Below are positions 34,001-44,462 of a DNA stretch of 64,000 nt, in pieces. Within the stretch, counting starts at the first letter, position 1, and the number at the start of each line of letters is the position of its first letter. The notes under the pieces are model-generated. The model saw only the letters and a program-made list of their open reading frames with translations, had not been told where the DNA came from and ran no database searches. Source of the DNA: Cephalotus follicularis (taxonomy: Eukaryota; Streptophyta; Magnoliopsida; Oxalidales; Cephalotaceae); contig BDDD01000062.1 in the NCBI GenBank assembly GCA_001972305.1, forward strand, positions 992,901 to 1,056,900. The letters are read 5' to 3'. Made by a program: the position numbers and the translations under genes.

Positions 34001-35770
34001 CATCCATCTCTGAAATGGTGGGCTTATCCAGATAGTCCACTAGCACGGTTTGATTTTTCTCTAATTCCTCTACCGTGGCTAGTTTAGACAACTGGTCTGC
34101 TCGGGCGTTTTCTACTCTAGGCACTTTCAAAACTCTGAACACTTGGAAAGCCGACTTCAAACTCTGAACGTGTGCTAAGTATTTAGCCATAGAATCTTCT
34201 CTGGCTTCATACTCCCCGCTCACCAGACCAACTACCAGCTGAGAATCACTAGAGGCTTCTATTTTTTGAACCTCTAAGTGTTTTGCAATTGTCAGTCTAG
34301 CGATTAGAGCTTCTCACTCGGCTTCATTGTTTGTGGCCTTGAACTCGAATCTCAGAGCATACTCTAAGGTCCACCCATCTGGACTAGTTAACACCAATCC
34401 TGCTCCACTGCCGGTGATGCATGATGAGCCATCGATAATTTTCATAACCCCTTCCCATCTTCAGATGTGTCTTCTTTCATACACTCCGTAAGTGTATGGT
34501 CTCCTACAAAGTCAGCCAAGACCTGTGATTTTATTGCTGGTCTGGTTTCGTGTTTTACGTCATACTCGCGCAATTCGACCGACCACTTGATCAATCTGCC
34601 CGAGATGTCTGGCTTTGCTAGCACTTGTCTTAGTGGCTTGTCGATCAAGACTTTAATAATATGGGCTTGAAAGTATGGCCTTAACTTCCTCGCAGCTATA
34701 ATCAAAGCATAAGCGTATTTCTCTACATCTGGATATCTCCTCTCAGCGTCATTCAAGACCTTGCTGACATAGTATACTGGCCTCTGAACTTTTTCCTCTT
34801 CCCTGACAAGCACTGCACTCACCACGTCTGCTGTTGCCACAAGGTACAAATACAAGTCTTTCCCATCCTTCAGCTTTGATATTAGAGGAGGGGAAGCCAG
34901 CTATTCCTTCAACTTGTCGAAGGCTGCTTGACATTCTTCTAACCAAGAAAACCCCTTGGGGTCCTTCAACACTTTGAAGAAAGGAAGACACTTCTCTGCT
35001 GATTTTGAAACGAACCTACTTAAGGCTGCTATTTGCCATTCAATTTCTGTATATCCCTGATAGTCTGAGGAGGCCTCATGCTCTGAATCGCTGCAATTTT
35101 CTCTGTGTTGGCCTCTATTCCTCTGCTCGAAAGCATAAACCCGAGGAACTTACCAGAAGTGACCCCCAAAGTATTGAGCTTCATTTTATATCTTCTCAGT
35201 ACCTCAAAATTTTCCTCCAAGTCTTTAATGTGGGGACTCCTCGCTGGCATCTTGACGAGCAAATCATCAATGTACACCTCCATATTTCTCCCGATCTGAG
35301 GCTCAAAAATTTTGTTGACCAACCATCGGTAGGTCGCCCCTACATTCTTCAGTCCGAAGGGCATGACTTTGTAACAATACATGCCCTTGTCGGTGATGAA
35401 TGATGTCTTGTTCTCATCGGGGCCATACATAGGTATTTGATTATAATCTGAGTATGCATCCAAGAAGCTTAGCATCTTGTATCATGAGGTTGCATCCACC
35501 AACTGATCGATCTTCGGGAGGGGGAAGTGATCTTTTGGGCAAGCTTTGTTTAAGTCTGTAAAGTCTATGCACATCCTTCACTTGCCATTTGCCTTCCTGA
35601 CCAGGACCGGGTTCGCCAGCCAGTCAGAGTAATGCACTTCCCTAATAAACCCCGCTTGTAATAGCTTGCTCACCTCTTCTGCTATTACTTGTTGCCTCTT
35701 GGGAGTGAAGTTCCTTTTCTTTTGCTTGGTTGGAGGCCTCATAGGATCCATACTCAGCTTATGCACCACT
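31020..35770 (-). pseudogene. Tat-lineage pol: RT, two RNase H domains, integrase
   Basis: Reading down the minus strand: RT from SKLLQAGFIREVHYSDWLAN through FLDAYSDYNQIPM, MPFGLKNVGATY and VYIDDLLVK (catalytic DD intact). Next is a gypsy RNase H (LYLVATADVVSAVLVRE, RPVYYVSKVLNDAERRY). A second, RVT_3-type RNase H follows (SGEYEAREDSMAKYLAHV, PRVENARADQLSKLA). Integrase has MDFIGPLPVA, VDYFTKWVE, VSDNRKQF (NR-K in place of the usual NGTQF) and QSNGQPEVIN. The integrase tail is cut by the solo LTR and resumes at 31261-31020. Stops and frameshifts (around 35800, 35000, 34440 and elsewhere) prevent expression as one polyprotein. Confidence 0.88.
31267..33031 (+). repeat. Solo LTR nested in the Tat element integrase
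   Basis: 1765 bp from TGTAAGAGCCC to GGGGCGTGACA, flanked on both sides by CTTCC (31262-31266 and 33032-33036). Integrase-tail coding stops at one side and resumes at the other. A TATA-like TATATATATAAGG occurs at 31550. A 27-bp unit containing GAGGTGCCAAGCTCCC is repeated about 2.9 times at 32476-32553. No internal retroelement sequence remains, as expected after recombination between two LTRs. Confidence 0.88.
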
Positions 35771-35799
35771 ACCTCTGGCTGATCCTAGGGACCTCCTCT

Positions 35800-38345
35800 G
35801 CCGATCAAGAAAACACATCTTTGTTGCTTTTGAGGAACGTTATTAGTTCCTCTTTCTCCACCTCTCTAAGTTATAAGCCGACTTGGAATACTTTCTCTGT
35901 GTTGCCCTCTACCAAGGGAACCTACACAATATCTTCAACAGGCTGTGGACACTCAGACTCCACTTATCCTCTAAGCTCCATATTGGCTATGGACAAGGCC
36001 TTCTCTTTTCCCTTGTCTATTATGGTAGTCTTGTAACACTGCCTTGCTGCCTGTTGGTCTCCTCGAACTTCCCCTACACCAAACCTGGTCAGGAATTTCA
36101 TCAATAAGTGTCCCATTGACACTATCGCTTCCATCAAATTCAGACCTAGCCGCTCAATTATAGCATTGTATGGGCTTGGTGTGTCAACCACCATGAATGT
36201 CATTTGAACTTGAGTCTGGCGCGGGGTTGTGCCTACTACCACTGACAGGTTGGTGGATCCCAGAGGATGGACCATCTCTCCTGCGAAGCCTATTAGAGGT
36301 GTCTTCACGGGCTTCAACTGGTCGGCCGGTATCCTCAACTGATCAAAGGCATGCTTGTACAGGATATCGGCCGAGCTCCCTCTGTCAATCAGGATCCTCT
36401 TCATTGTGAATAGCACCACTTGAAGAGTCACCACAATAGGATCATCATGAGGGAGACGTACTCCCTTATAGTCTGCCTCAGAGAAAGATATCACCTCCTC
36501 ATCTCCCCTAGTCTTCAACCTTTTGGTATGCTGGTATTGTTGCACAGCAAAGGTTTACCTTGCATAGGCCTTTCTAGACCTATTATGGTCGCCCCCAGAT
36601 GCGACCCCTCCAGAGATAGTATGGATCACTCCTCTGGGCTGCTGCTCCTCTTGCTGCTACAGAGCTTCCTCTCTGCGCTCCCTCTTTTCTTAGGGAGCGT
36701 TCCTTTCAACATACTTGCGTAGATGTCCTCTCTGAATCAGGTCCTCAATCTGATTTTTTAGATGCCTACACTCTTCTTTGTCGTGCCCGTGGTCACGATG
36801 GTACCTGCAATATTTATCTGGGTCCCTCTTCTCTAGCGCGAATCTCAATGGTGCTGGTCATTGAATTGAGACTTTGTCTTTCTCTACAACAAGTATCCTG
36901 GTGCGTGTCTCCAGGAGAGGGGCGAAGTTGTTGTAGGTCAGGATTGGTGTCCCTCCCTTTGGTGACTCCTCTCTTCTGGAGAGCTTGTGTCCAAGGTCGT
37001 CCTTGGATAGCTCTGACCTCTCCTTCCTCTTCTCTTTCTTCCCAGGAGCACTTCATGAGTGCTCCCCTTTCTCCGCCTGATGACCTGACCAGGAAGTTTT
37101 TTGTTTCCTAACGGCCATCGCCTCCTCGGCATTGACATACTTTTCCGCACTCCTCAGCAGGTCTTCCATGTCCTAAGCAGACTTCTTCATTAGTGAGAAA
37201 ATGAATGATGAGTTGTCCTTCAATCCACTGTTCAGAGCTGCTATAGCAAATGACGGCTCCAGGTCTTTCACTGTCAGAGACTCCTTATTAAACCTGGTAA
37301 GGTTGTCTCTCAGGGACTCATCCTTCCCCTGCACCACATTGATCAGATGACTCGAATTCCTCCTCTGCGTGGTGCTATTGAGGAACTTGATAACGAACAG
37401 TTCCGTAAACTGCTCGAAATTCACCACCGAATCCACTTGTAGGGTGGAATACCATGACTGGGCTGCTCTAGTCAATGTAGCCAGGAATCCTCGGCAAAGG
37501 ATCGCGTCTGAGGCCTAGTGCACTGACATGATCTGTGTATAGTAGCGCACATGCTGGATTGGGTCCGTGGATCCATCGTACTCCTTGAGACTCGGGAACC
37601 GAAATCCCCTAGGGATACGCTCCTTCATTATCTCGGATGTGAAAGGAGTGGCGTTGATATTTCGTACCTCAGACAGGTACCCCTTTGACTGCTCGGCTCC
37701 TCGGAGCCTCCTCTCCATCTCGGCTAGCCTCATGTTCATGGCTTGCTCGGCATCCTCAATATTCCTACTCTTGCTAAAAACTTGTGACTGCCCGGCCAGT
37801 GTGGCCGAATGGTCCGACCTACTCCAGCGCAATGTTTCAGTTCTGCAAGAAGCGTTAGAGCGTGCTCGGGTCTCCTCGGCATCAGCTGGGCGATCCACTT
37901 CCATTGGTTCCTACTCGGGATGCTCTGACCGATGATTGTTGTTGTGATCCCTGGCAGTTGAGGACTCTGCCCTCAGAGATGTATTAATCTCTGGTCTCAT
38001 CCTCAGGGGATTATCAACCCCTGACCGCCTTAGGGGGCACATGCCCCTCCTCGGCGGGTTTCGCTTTGCCCCTTGGGGCTGTTGAATCTCCTGGGCTGCT
38101 CTACTAGGACCAGATTGTTCTCGAATGATTTGTCGGGCAGATTCGACCTGATTTTGGTTGGCGAGGTTGGTTGCCAACAGGTTGGTAAGATGCTCCATTC
38201 CCTGAAGCAGCTGATTGAATTGCTCCCCAGTAATGGGAGCTTGCTCGGTGGCGGCGGTAATTTGGCCGGCAATAGGTGGTTGATTTCCAGTAGGGGTCTG
38301 GCTGTCATCGACCACAGAGTTGTTGTTGTTTCTTCTCGGAGGCAT
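35800..38345 (-). pseudogene. Tat-lineage gag and protease, one frame with many stops
   Basis: ATG at 38345, just inside the 5' LTR (MPPRRNNNN). Gag features: TGEQFNQLLQGMEHLTNLL, the retrotransposon-gag core with AAQSWYSTL and FEQFTELFVIKFL, and a knuckle-like CRYHRDHGHDKEEC (CX3HX4HX4C). Protease follows with LIDRGSSADILY, where Arg replaces the usual Gly/Asn of the D(G/N)GS(S) active site. Eight stops between 37913 and 36557 all fall in the same frame, with no frameshift over 1.36 kb. The first frameshift is near 35800. Confidence 0.85.
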
Positions 38346-38399
38346 GGTTAAGTCTTGGTTTGAAAGCTTTTTGAAGCGTTTCCCACAGACAGCGTAAAC

Positions 38400-38885
38400 T
38401 GTTGATGCTGAAATCAACTCCTCAACTGTATCCCACGTGTAAGACTTTGATTTGTAGAGGAAACGCTGCAGATGCTCCGAGAATGAATGTTTGATAGTCT
38501 TCCCTGTACACAAATAACAAACTGACCGAAGGACAAGGAGGTTTCACTCCCGGGGACTCTCCGATGCTTAAGTCAGGCAGTGTACAAAGAAGGCAATGAA
38601 GGTTCTTTATGTGTATAAAAATGGCGGACTTGTGTAATGTGTTCGATTCTCGTATTTATATGAACTCGTTGTAACTGCTTTGCTTGACTTGCGGAGATGA
38701 TTATTGTACCCCTAAGAAAATGACGAGTATCTCGCCATTTCCCTGATTTGGCGCTGACATGTTATTATGCGTTATCTTATCAGATTATGAACGTCTGATC
38801 ACGTGTCTGTAGCTCTGGATGACACTTATCTTGTTTTCTCGAGAACACGTAGCGGTATTTTTAGAGTAAGATTTTTCCCATATCA
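38400..38885 (-). repeat. LTR of the Tat-lineage element (5' in coding sense)
   Basis: Partner of 26559-27044. Just inside it the minus strand reads GTTTACGCTGTCTGTGGGAA, closely resembling the same place in the smaller gypsy element, so it is the likely primer binding site. The tRNA is not assigned. Confidence 0.92.
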
Positions 38886-39053
38886 CTTTGTCAAACCTAC
38901 AGTTTGAGTACTTTTCTATTTCATGATTATAGTATTGTTGTGAGTTGCATTAATAAATGAGAAAGAAGACAATGATGGAATCCTAATTGTATTAGTTGCA
39001 TAATATGACAAGATTTTGTTGTAATTGCTTGTTTTTAATTTGGGCCTAATGTG

Positions 39054-39563
39054 TAGGGCTATGCAAACAAATCGAAAAAATCGAACAAAATCAGTGTATT
39101 CGGTTCGGTTCAATACCATAAGTGGGCGGTTTGATTTTGGATTACATAAATATTAAACCGAATGTATTGGTTCGATTTACAGGATTAAAAAACCCACATA
39201 AATCGAACCGAACCGCATTTATAATATATATTATTTTAATAATTTTATATATCTAATTAATAATTATCTACTCAATATTTTTATTACACATCACTATATT
39301 ACGCATAAATATATATTTTTGGCATTGTAATTTTTTTATTTGACTTGTTGTATATTTTTACTATTTTTGTAAAAAATGATGCAAAAGGCTAAAACAATTC
39401 GAAACCATGATTCTGAACCGAATCGAATTGGTTTTTCATAGTTTGGTTTATTTAGTTTTAAGGAAGGTTCGGTTCGATTTGTTATCCAAAAAAAACCGTA
39501 TATATCACTTGGGTTTTGATTTTTTTCAAAAAACCATCTCAGATCAAACCGTACACAACCCTA
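39054..39563. mobile_element. hAT-like MITE, copy A
   Basis: Ends TAGGGCTATGCAAAC and GTGTACGGTTTGATC reversed (right end reads ACACAACCCTA). A perfect 8-bp target duplication CTAATGTG flanks it (39046-39053 and 39564-39571). The body is rich in GGTTCGGTTCGATTT and its complement. The left half is also present in copy B from 62903, so it inserted before the segmental duplication. Confidence 0.9.
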
Positions 39564-39571
39564 CTAATGTG

Positions 39572-39769
39572 CACAATAGAGAGTAGTTTGGTTAAGAAAT
39601 TGGTGCTCAATTTAAATGGGTTTTCAACAATGGGTTTAGATGGGCATTCCTTTTGAAGTTTGTTTGACCAATTACTTTTAAATTGCTAGTTTATGGATTC
39701 TTTCCATTGAATTAAATTAGTCTTTAAAAAGAGAAAATATTTTGATATCCGCACCTTGATGGTATAGTT
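39572..39769. other. AT-rich spacer, nothing recognised
   Basis: Short non-coding stretch between two MITE-like elements. Confidence 0.5.
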
Positions 39770-40582
39770 TAGGGATGGTAACGGATAAAGTACCCGCAAA
39801 AATCGATCTACTCTTTACCGTTCCATTTAAATATCTTAAAATCGTTACCATCCAAAACTTGTTTAAGATTTATCCCATTTTTTCAAACCCGTCCCGTCTC
39901 GAAACCAAAATACCCGTTAATTATCCGCCTCACCCGAATACCAATTAATCAAATGGCGTACTGATTAATACTTGAATCAAAACAAAAAAAAAACGTCAAA
40001 ATCATTGTTTTAAAATTACAAACCTATTTATACAACATCCTAATTCCCAACACACATCAATCATACCACATAAATCAATATTCAAATATAATTTTAACAT
40101 CATAATATGTTAGATAAATCAAATACAATTCAAAATTAATATAAAATAAATACATTTGTACTTTAGATAATTTGTACATAAGGTATAGAGTTCAAATCCC
40201 CATAATTACATTTTTTTATATAAATAAAGCATATATATAATTATTTTTTAAACATTAATATATTAGTTTTTAAGTTTATAAAAATGAAACTATATTCTCA
40301 ATTGGTAATATTTGTATTATTTGTATATAAGGTATATAGTTCAAATCCCCATAAATACATGTATTAGTGGGTATGTAATCGGGTAGCGGATACCCTATTA
40401 TTTATAATTGGGTTTTGGTAATGGGTACCCTAAGGTTAAATCCCAAACTCATCTCAAATCCTATAAAGTATTTGAGAAAAATCCAAAACCTGTCCAAAAC
40501 CCTATAAGATTTTATTAAACAAGTCTTTTTAGGATCGGTACGAGTCAAATACCCTAATGATAAAAAAAAATTGCCATCCCTA
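39770..40582. mobile_element. Probable hAT-like MITE with TAGGGATGG ends
   Basis: Left end TAGGGATGGTAACGG, right end ATTGCCATCCCTA, an 813-bp non-autonomous element. The interior has repeated GGGTA/TACCC stretches like the MITE at 15999-16345. The flanks GTATAGTT and GTACTATA do not form a good target duplication, so the ends may have decayed. Confidence 0.6.
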
Positions 40583-40994
40583 GTACTATAGCTAGCTAGA
40601 TAATGTTTATTTGTGTTTATAATTTTAATATAAATTATAATAATTGATTTTATTTGTGGTTGAGATATCTATTTGTTATAATTGTTAGATTTTTTATTAA
40701 AATAAGTATATTCACGATTCTTAATCAAAACTAAGGATTTTGCATTCTTTCAACATTTTTTTTTGTTAAATCAAATAATTATGTATTTTTAAAATACATA
40801 GTATACTTTAAATTTAATCTAATCCAAGCCTAGTTTCTATAAATACTTAATTAAGCTTAATGTTTGCTAGGCCCAACCTTTATTATATTATCCAAACCTA
40901 ATTTTTACAACCATATCCAACTTTTAACCCAATTGAATATTTTTATCTTACCTTATTACAAAAGTAAATAAAGGAAATAAAAAGAAAAAGAAAC

Positions 40995-41340
40995 AAGTAT
41001 CAAATTACGTATCAAACATTAGTCTAAGGTATCAATTGCATACCGAAAAAAAAAATTGGCTCAATTAAAGTACTGAACGTTTACAATTATATCAAATAAA
41101 GAACTTCGTCAAAGTTTTATCTATTTTCATTAAATTTTCTCATGTGGCATCCTACGTTGCGCTGACGTGCCTCGTGTCAGTACCACATAAGATGCCATGT
41201 CAGTAAGGTAATGGATGGAAATTTGACTATACTCTATTTAAACTAATTGTAAACGTTTAATCCCTTAATTGAGCCAATTTTTTTTTGTTCAGTACGCAAT
41301 TGGTACCTTAGACCAAAGTTTGGTATGCAATTTGATACTT
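40995..41340. mobile_element. Fold-back MITE with about 140-bp arms
   Basis: The left arm starts AAGTATCAAATTACGTATC and the right arm ends with its complement, GGTATGCAATTTGATACTT. The arms continue inward through GGTATCAATTGCATACC and the complement of TTGGCTCAATTAAAG. A short spacer contains CATGTGGCATC repeats. No coding. The family is not assigned. Confidence 0.8.
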
Positions 41341-42955
41341 CTGATAAAATATTATTTGCAATGATATAGACTATCATCTAATATATTTAAAAGGAAAAAA
41401 AATTACTTAATCAGTTAAGAAATCGATAGGCAACGTCAAGATGGTCAACTGACTAGTCAAAAAGATTGGGCAAAAGCAGTAATTCATGTTGTTGACATTT
41501 TTTTTTCTCAATCCTAATTTTGATGATATCATATTTGCTTCTAACATAATTTGCTTAAATGTGCAAGATATTGTAATAAGTTAGAGATCAAAGAAAAATC
41601 AACTTGGCATTTTAAGCATGTTTTGAGCAGAATTTGGCTAAAGCAGCGACGCCCAAGTATCAAGCGACAACGCTTAAGCAAAAACTGTCTAAAGTGGCAA
41701 CCCAGAAGTCAAGCATCAGAGCTTATTGACAGTTGGTTTTCAGCCAAGTCAATTTGGCTAACCAACGATGCTAAAGGGGCGCTTAAGCAAAACGACGACC
41801 TTTGAACACTAAGCATCAACGCTTAGCAGTGCATTGTGAACATATCAAACAAGCTTAAGCAGTAACACTAAGAGGAAAGCATCAGTGCTTTGCAAAGCCC
41901 AGGGAGAGCTTAAGGCTAACCGAAGGAGTTTAACATTGAGGATTCAAAGTCAGAGCTTAACGGTAGCTACTAAGCGGCGACGCTCAGCTTGTAACTGTCG
42001 ACGCTTACGTTGCAAATCATTAATCTAGTCAGCAAATTCAAATGGAATTGAAGCCTCTCACCAACGAATTTATTCACTCAAGAAGTATAAATTGGGGCCT
42101 TTTACAGCTGAAGAACATAAACTACACTTATCAATTCTCGCACAAGTCATTAACTCTTCAAGCTACATTCTTACAAGTTCAAGAAGCCTCAAAAGTTCAA
42201 GCAAAGCTTTTATTCTCTAATCTTGAGTATTATATTGAGTTTATTTATTCAAAATCAAACCTTATAGAGGTTATACAAACACTAAACACTTTCTTGTAAT
42301 TGTTTTATTATCAAGGGAAGTGAACCATTACTTTAGGCTTTGGTTATAAAGTCTAAGTGTTTGAGTTCAAACACAAATTGTAAGGTACGTTGAATTGCTT
42401 CTGTAAAAAAATTTGGAGAATTTATTCAAGCTTAGGATATTAATGGAATCACAAAGAGGTCTTGGAAAAAGTTGTTAGATTAGGGTGTCCCTACATGCCA
42501 CGAGAGGTGACTGCTTACATATATTTATGATCCACTCCTTGGTTGGAGATGTCCATGCCAGCCGAGAGACGGCTGCATGAATATATATTACATTCTTAAA
42601 TCTACATTCTTAGTTCCAGTTTTGTTTTAATGCGCATATTCCTGTAACAATGGCATTTGCTATATGTATTATCGCTACCATAACTATAGAATCTGCTTGA
42701 TTAACATATCAACTGAATACACATATAGCGCCCTGTCGTTCGAGGCGTTGGATCTCGTGCCTGGGAGGTTATGAGAATGAGATCCTTACTCCCTTATGAC
42801 AAAAAGTTCCAAGTCATAGATTCGCTTTTTTAGGACAATTGATGAACCGGACAGACTTACCGTGTTATGCTTGCTCCCGGGTCATGTGGAGGATGGATTA
42901 TCTCATTGCCATTTGGGTTTACCTTAAAGCTGATGCGGGGTGCATGCTGGGAAGT
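41341..42955. other. Unrecognised region with LTR-like features
   Basis: From about 41600 to 42020 the sequence repeats words such as CGACGCTTAAGC, AGCATCAGAGCTTA and TCAACGCTTAG at irregular spacing. A TATA-like AGTATAAATTGGGG lies at 42083. It could be an LTR (TGTTGACA at 41490 is a possible start), but no matching end or target duplication was found. The open frames at 41551-41805 and 42042-42299 have no recognisable product. Confidence 0.35.
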
Positions 42956-44462
42956 AGGAATGGCAACGGGGAGGGGTGGGGAGGATTTTGTCATCCCTGC
43001 CCCCGTCTCGCCTATTGGAACTTCCCCCCAACCCCGCCCCGCCAATGGGGATTAAAACCTCCACCCGTCCCTTCCCTACGGGGGTAATATCTTCCCCGTA
43101 TTTGCCCCAATCCCCGCGGGAGAATCCCTGCGGAAGTTTCTCTTCTCCCTGCCCTGTCCCCGCCCCGCATAGACCCTGATCCAACCTCCGTTGACTGAGC
43201 CCCGACCCCCGACCCAGCCACAGCCCCATAGATATATATTAAAAATTGTTAATAGGTGATTTGAACTCAAGACCTCATACATCGAATTAACATATACAAC
43301 CACTAAGCTGGTAGCTTCTTATTTTTAAAACTCACATACTATTATACTTAAAGTTTATATATATATAATAAATACATATTACAAGAAACATTAAATAGAT
43401 ATAATAATTAGAAATCTTAGTGATTAATTGATATACCATTGAATATAATCATAAACATAACCTTCATGGTCGCATGTCATATCTATCATTATTTTTGACA
43501 CATGTCTGATGTCTATATTCAATAATTTTCTTGTAATATAATTTTGAAGATGAGAAATTTCAAATTGAAATGTTAAAAAAAAAGGGAAAGGGAATATAAT
43601 TTACAATATTGGGAATATTTATTAAAATCAATTAGTAAATAGTTATCGTATTCAATCAACAACACTCGGAAGAAAAAAAAGAGTCAGTATATATTTTTTA
43701 GTGAAGAAAAAAGTGACTAAGAATATATGTTCAATCTAACAAAATAATAAAGTATTTGATTATGTTTGATATGACATATAACTTAAGTGCTATGTCAATC
43801 TTAATTATCATACTTAAGATTAATACTTTATAAATCTAACACTTCAATAATTTGATTTGATGGTTTAATTATATAAATCATGAACACCAATTTTTAAATG
43901 AATAAAAATATAACTTTTGCATCTAGACATAAAAATTTTAACTTTATATGATTTTCTTATATTATGTAAAAGGTGTATTAATGTAGCAAATACATATAAA
44001 TATCATATTTGTTTGAAAATTAGTAGTTAGCACGATTGATCTCCATGATAAAATATAAAACTGATCGATTGATTTATAAAATATCAATCATAAGTACAAT
44101 ATGAGGCGAATGAGTACAAACACCTAACTTAGATGCTATGTAAAACATAATTTTCAAGTCTCTCTATATGCAAAATAAACCCACAGGTTTGCTTTGAAGG
44201 TTATGTTTATGATTATATTCAACGGTATATCAATTAATCACTAAGACTTCTCATAGCATGATTATATTATTATTATATCTATCTAATATTTCTTGTAATA
44301 TGTATTTATGTATGTATGTAAGTGTATAAAAATGTAACATATATATATAAACTTTAAGTATAATAGCATGTGAGTTTTAAAAATAAGAAGCCACTAGCTT
44401 GGTGGTTGTATATGTTAGTTAAATGTATGAGATCTTGAGTTCAAATCACGGGGGCGGGGCGG
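42956..44462. repeat. Large inverted repeat with GC-rich hAT-MITE-like ends
   Basis: Left end TAGGAATGGCAACGGGG begins a G/C-rich tract (42956-43230). Arms at about 43256-43475 and 44197-44451 are reverse complements (for example GTGATTTGAACTCAAGA...), around a 720-bp AT-rich loop. The right arm is again bounded by a GGGGCGGGGCGGGG tract. The right end stops abruptly at the gypsy remnant, so the element is truncated or fused there. Open frames in the GC-rich part look spurious. Confidence 0.75.

Larger units (their letters stand above)
26559..38885 (-). mobile_element. Ty3/gypsy Tat-lineage retrotransposon with antisense gene
   Basis: LTRs at 26559-27044 and 38400-38885 (486 bp each, TGTTGATG...ATATCA). 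Target duplication CTTTG at 26554-26558 and 38886-38890; copy B at about 62735 has the empty site with one CTTTG. Coding sense is minus: gag, protease, RT, RNase H, a second RNase H, integrase. The second RNase H before integrase is characteristic of the Tat/Ogre/Retand lineage. Between the end of pol and the 3' LTR lies a gene on the opposite (plus) strand. A purine-rich tract abuts the 3' LTR at 27045-27072 (minus strand). A 1765-bp solo LTR is nested at 31267-33031. Multiple stops make it defective. Confidence 0.92.
16879..39300 (+). repeat. Segmental duplication, copy A
   Basis: Matches 55386-63141 in the same orientation once insertions are removed: splicing-gene exon 2 fragment, downstream non-coding block (17905-18745), pectinesterase gene, its upstream region, and the hAT-like MITE at 39054. 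Copy-A-specific insertions are the MITE at 18749, the CACTA element at 20912 and the gypsy element at 26559. The left edge is at the copia LTR. The right edge cannot be fixed, because copy B is interrupted by another LTR at 63142. Confidence 0.9.

Noticed and set aside
26559-38885. Reading the antisense gene as a host gene captured by the retrotransposon
   Set aside because: A second copy in the same relative position to a related LTR (47758 and 51230) shows it is a standing component of this element family, not a one-off capture.
42839-43303. Cluster of overlapping open frames on both strands
   Set aside because: The region is a GC-rich transposon end with few stop codons in any frame, and the translations are low-complexity Gly/Pro/Arg.
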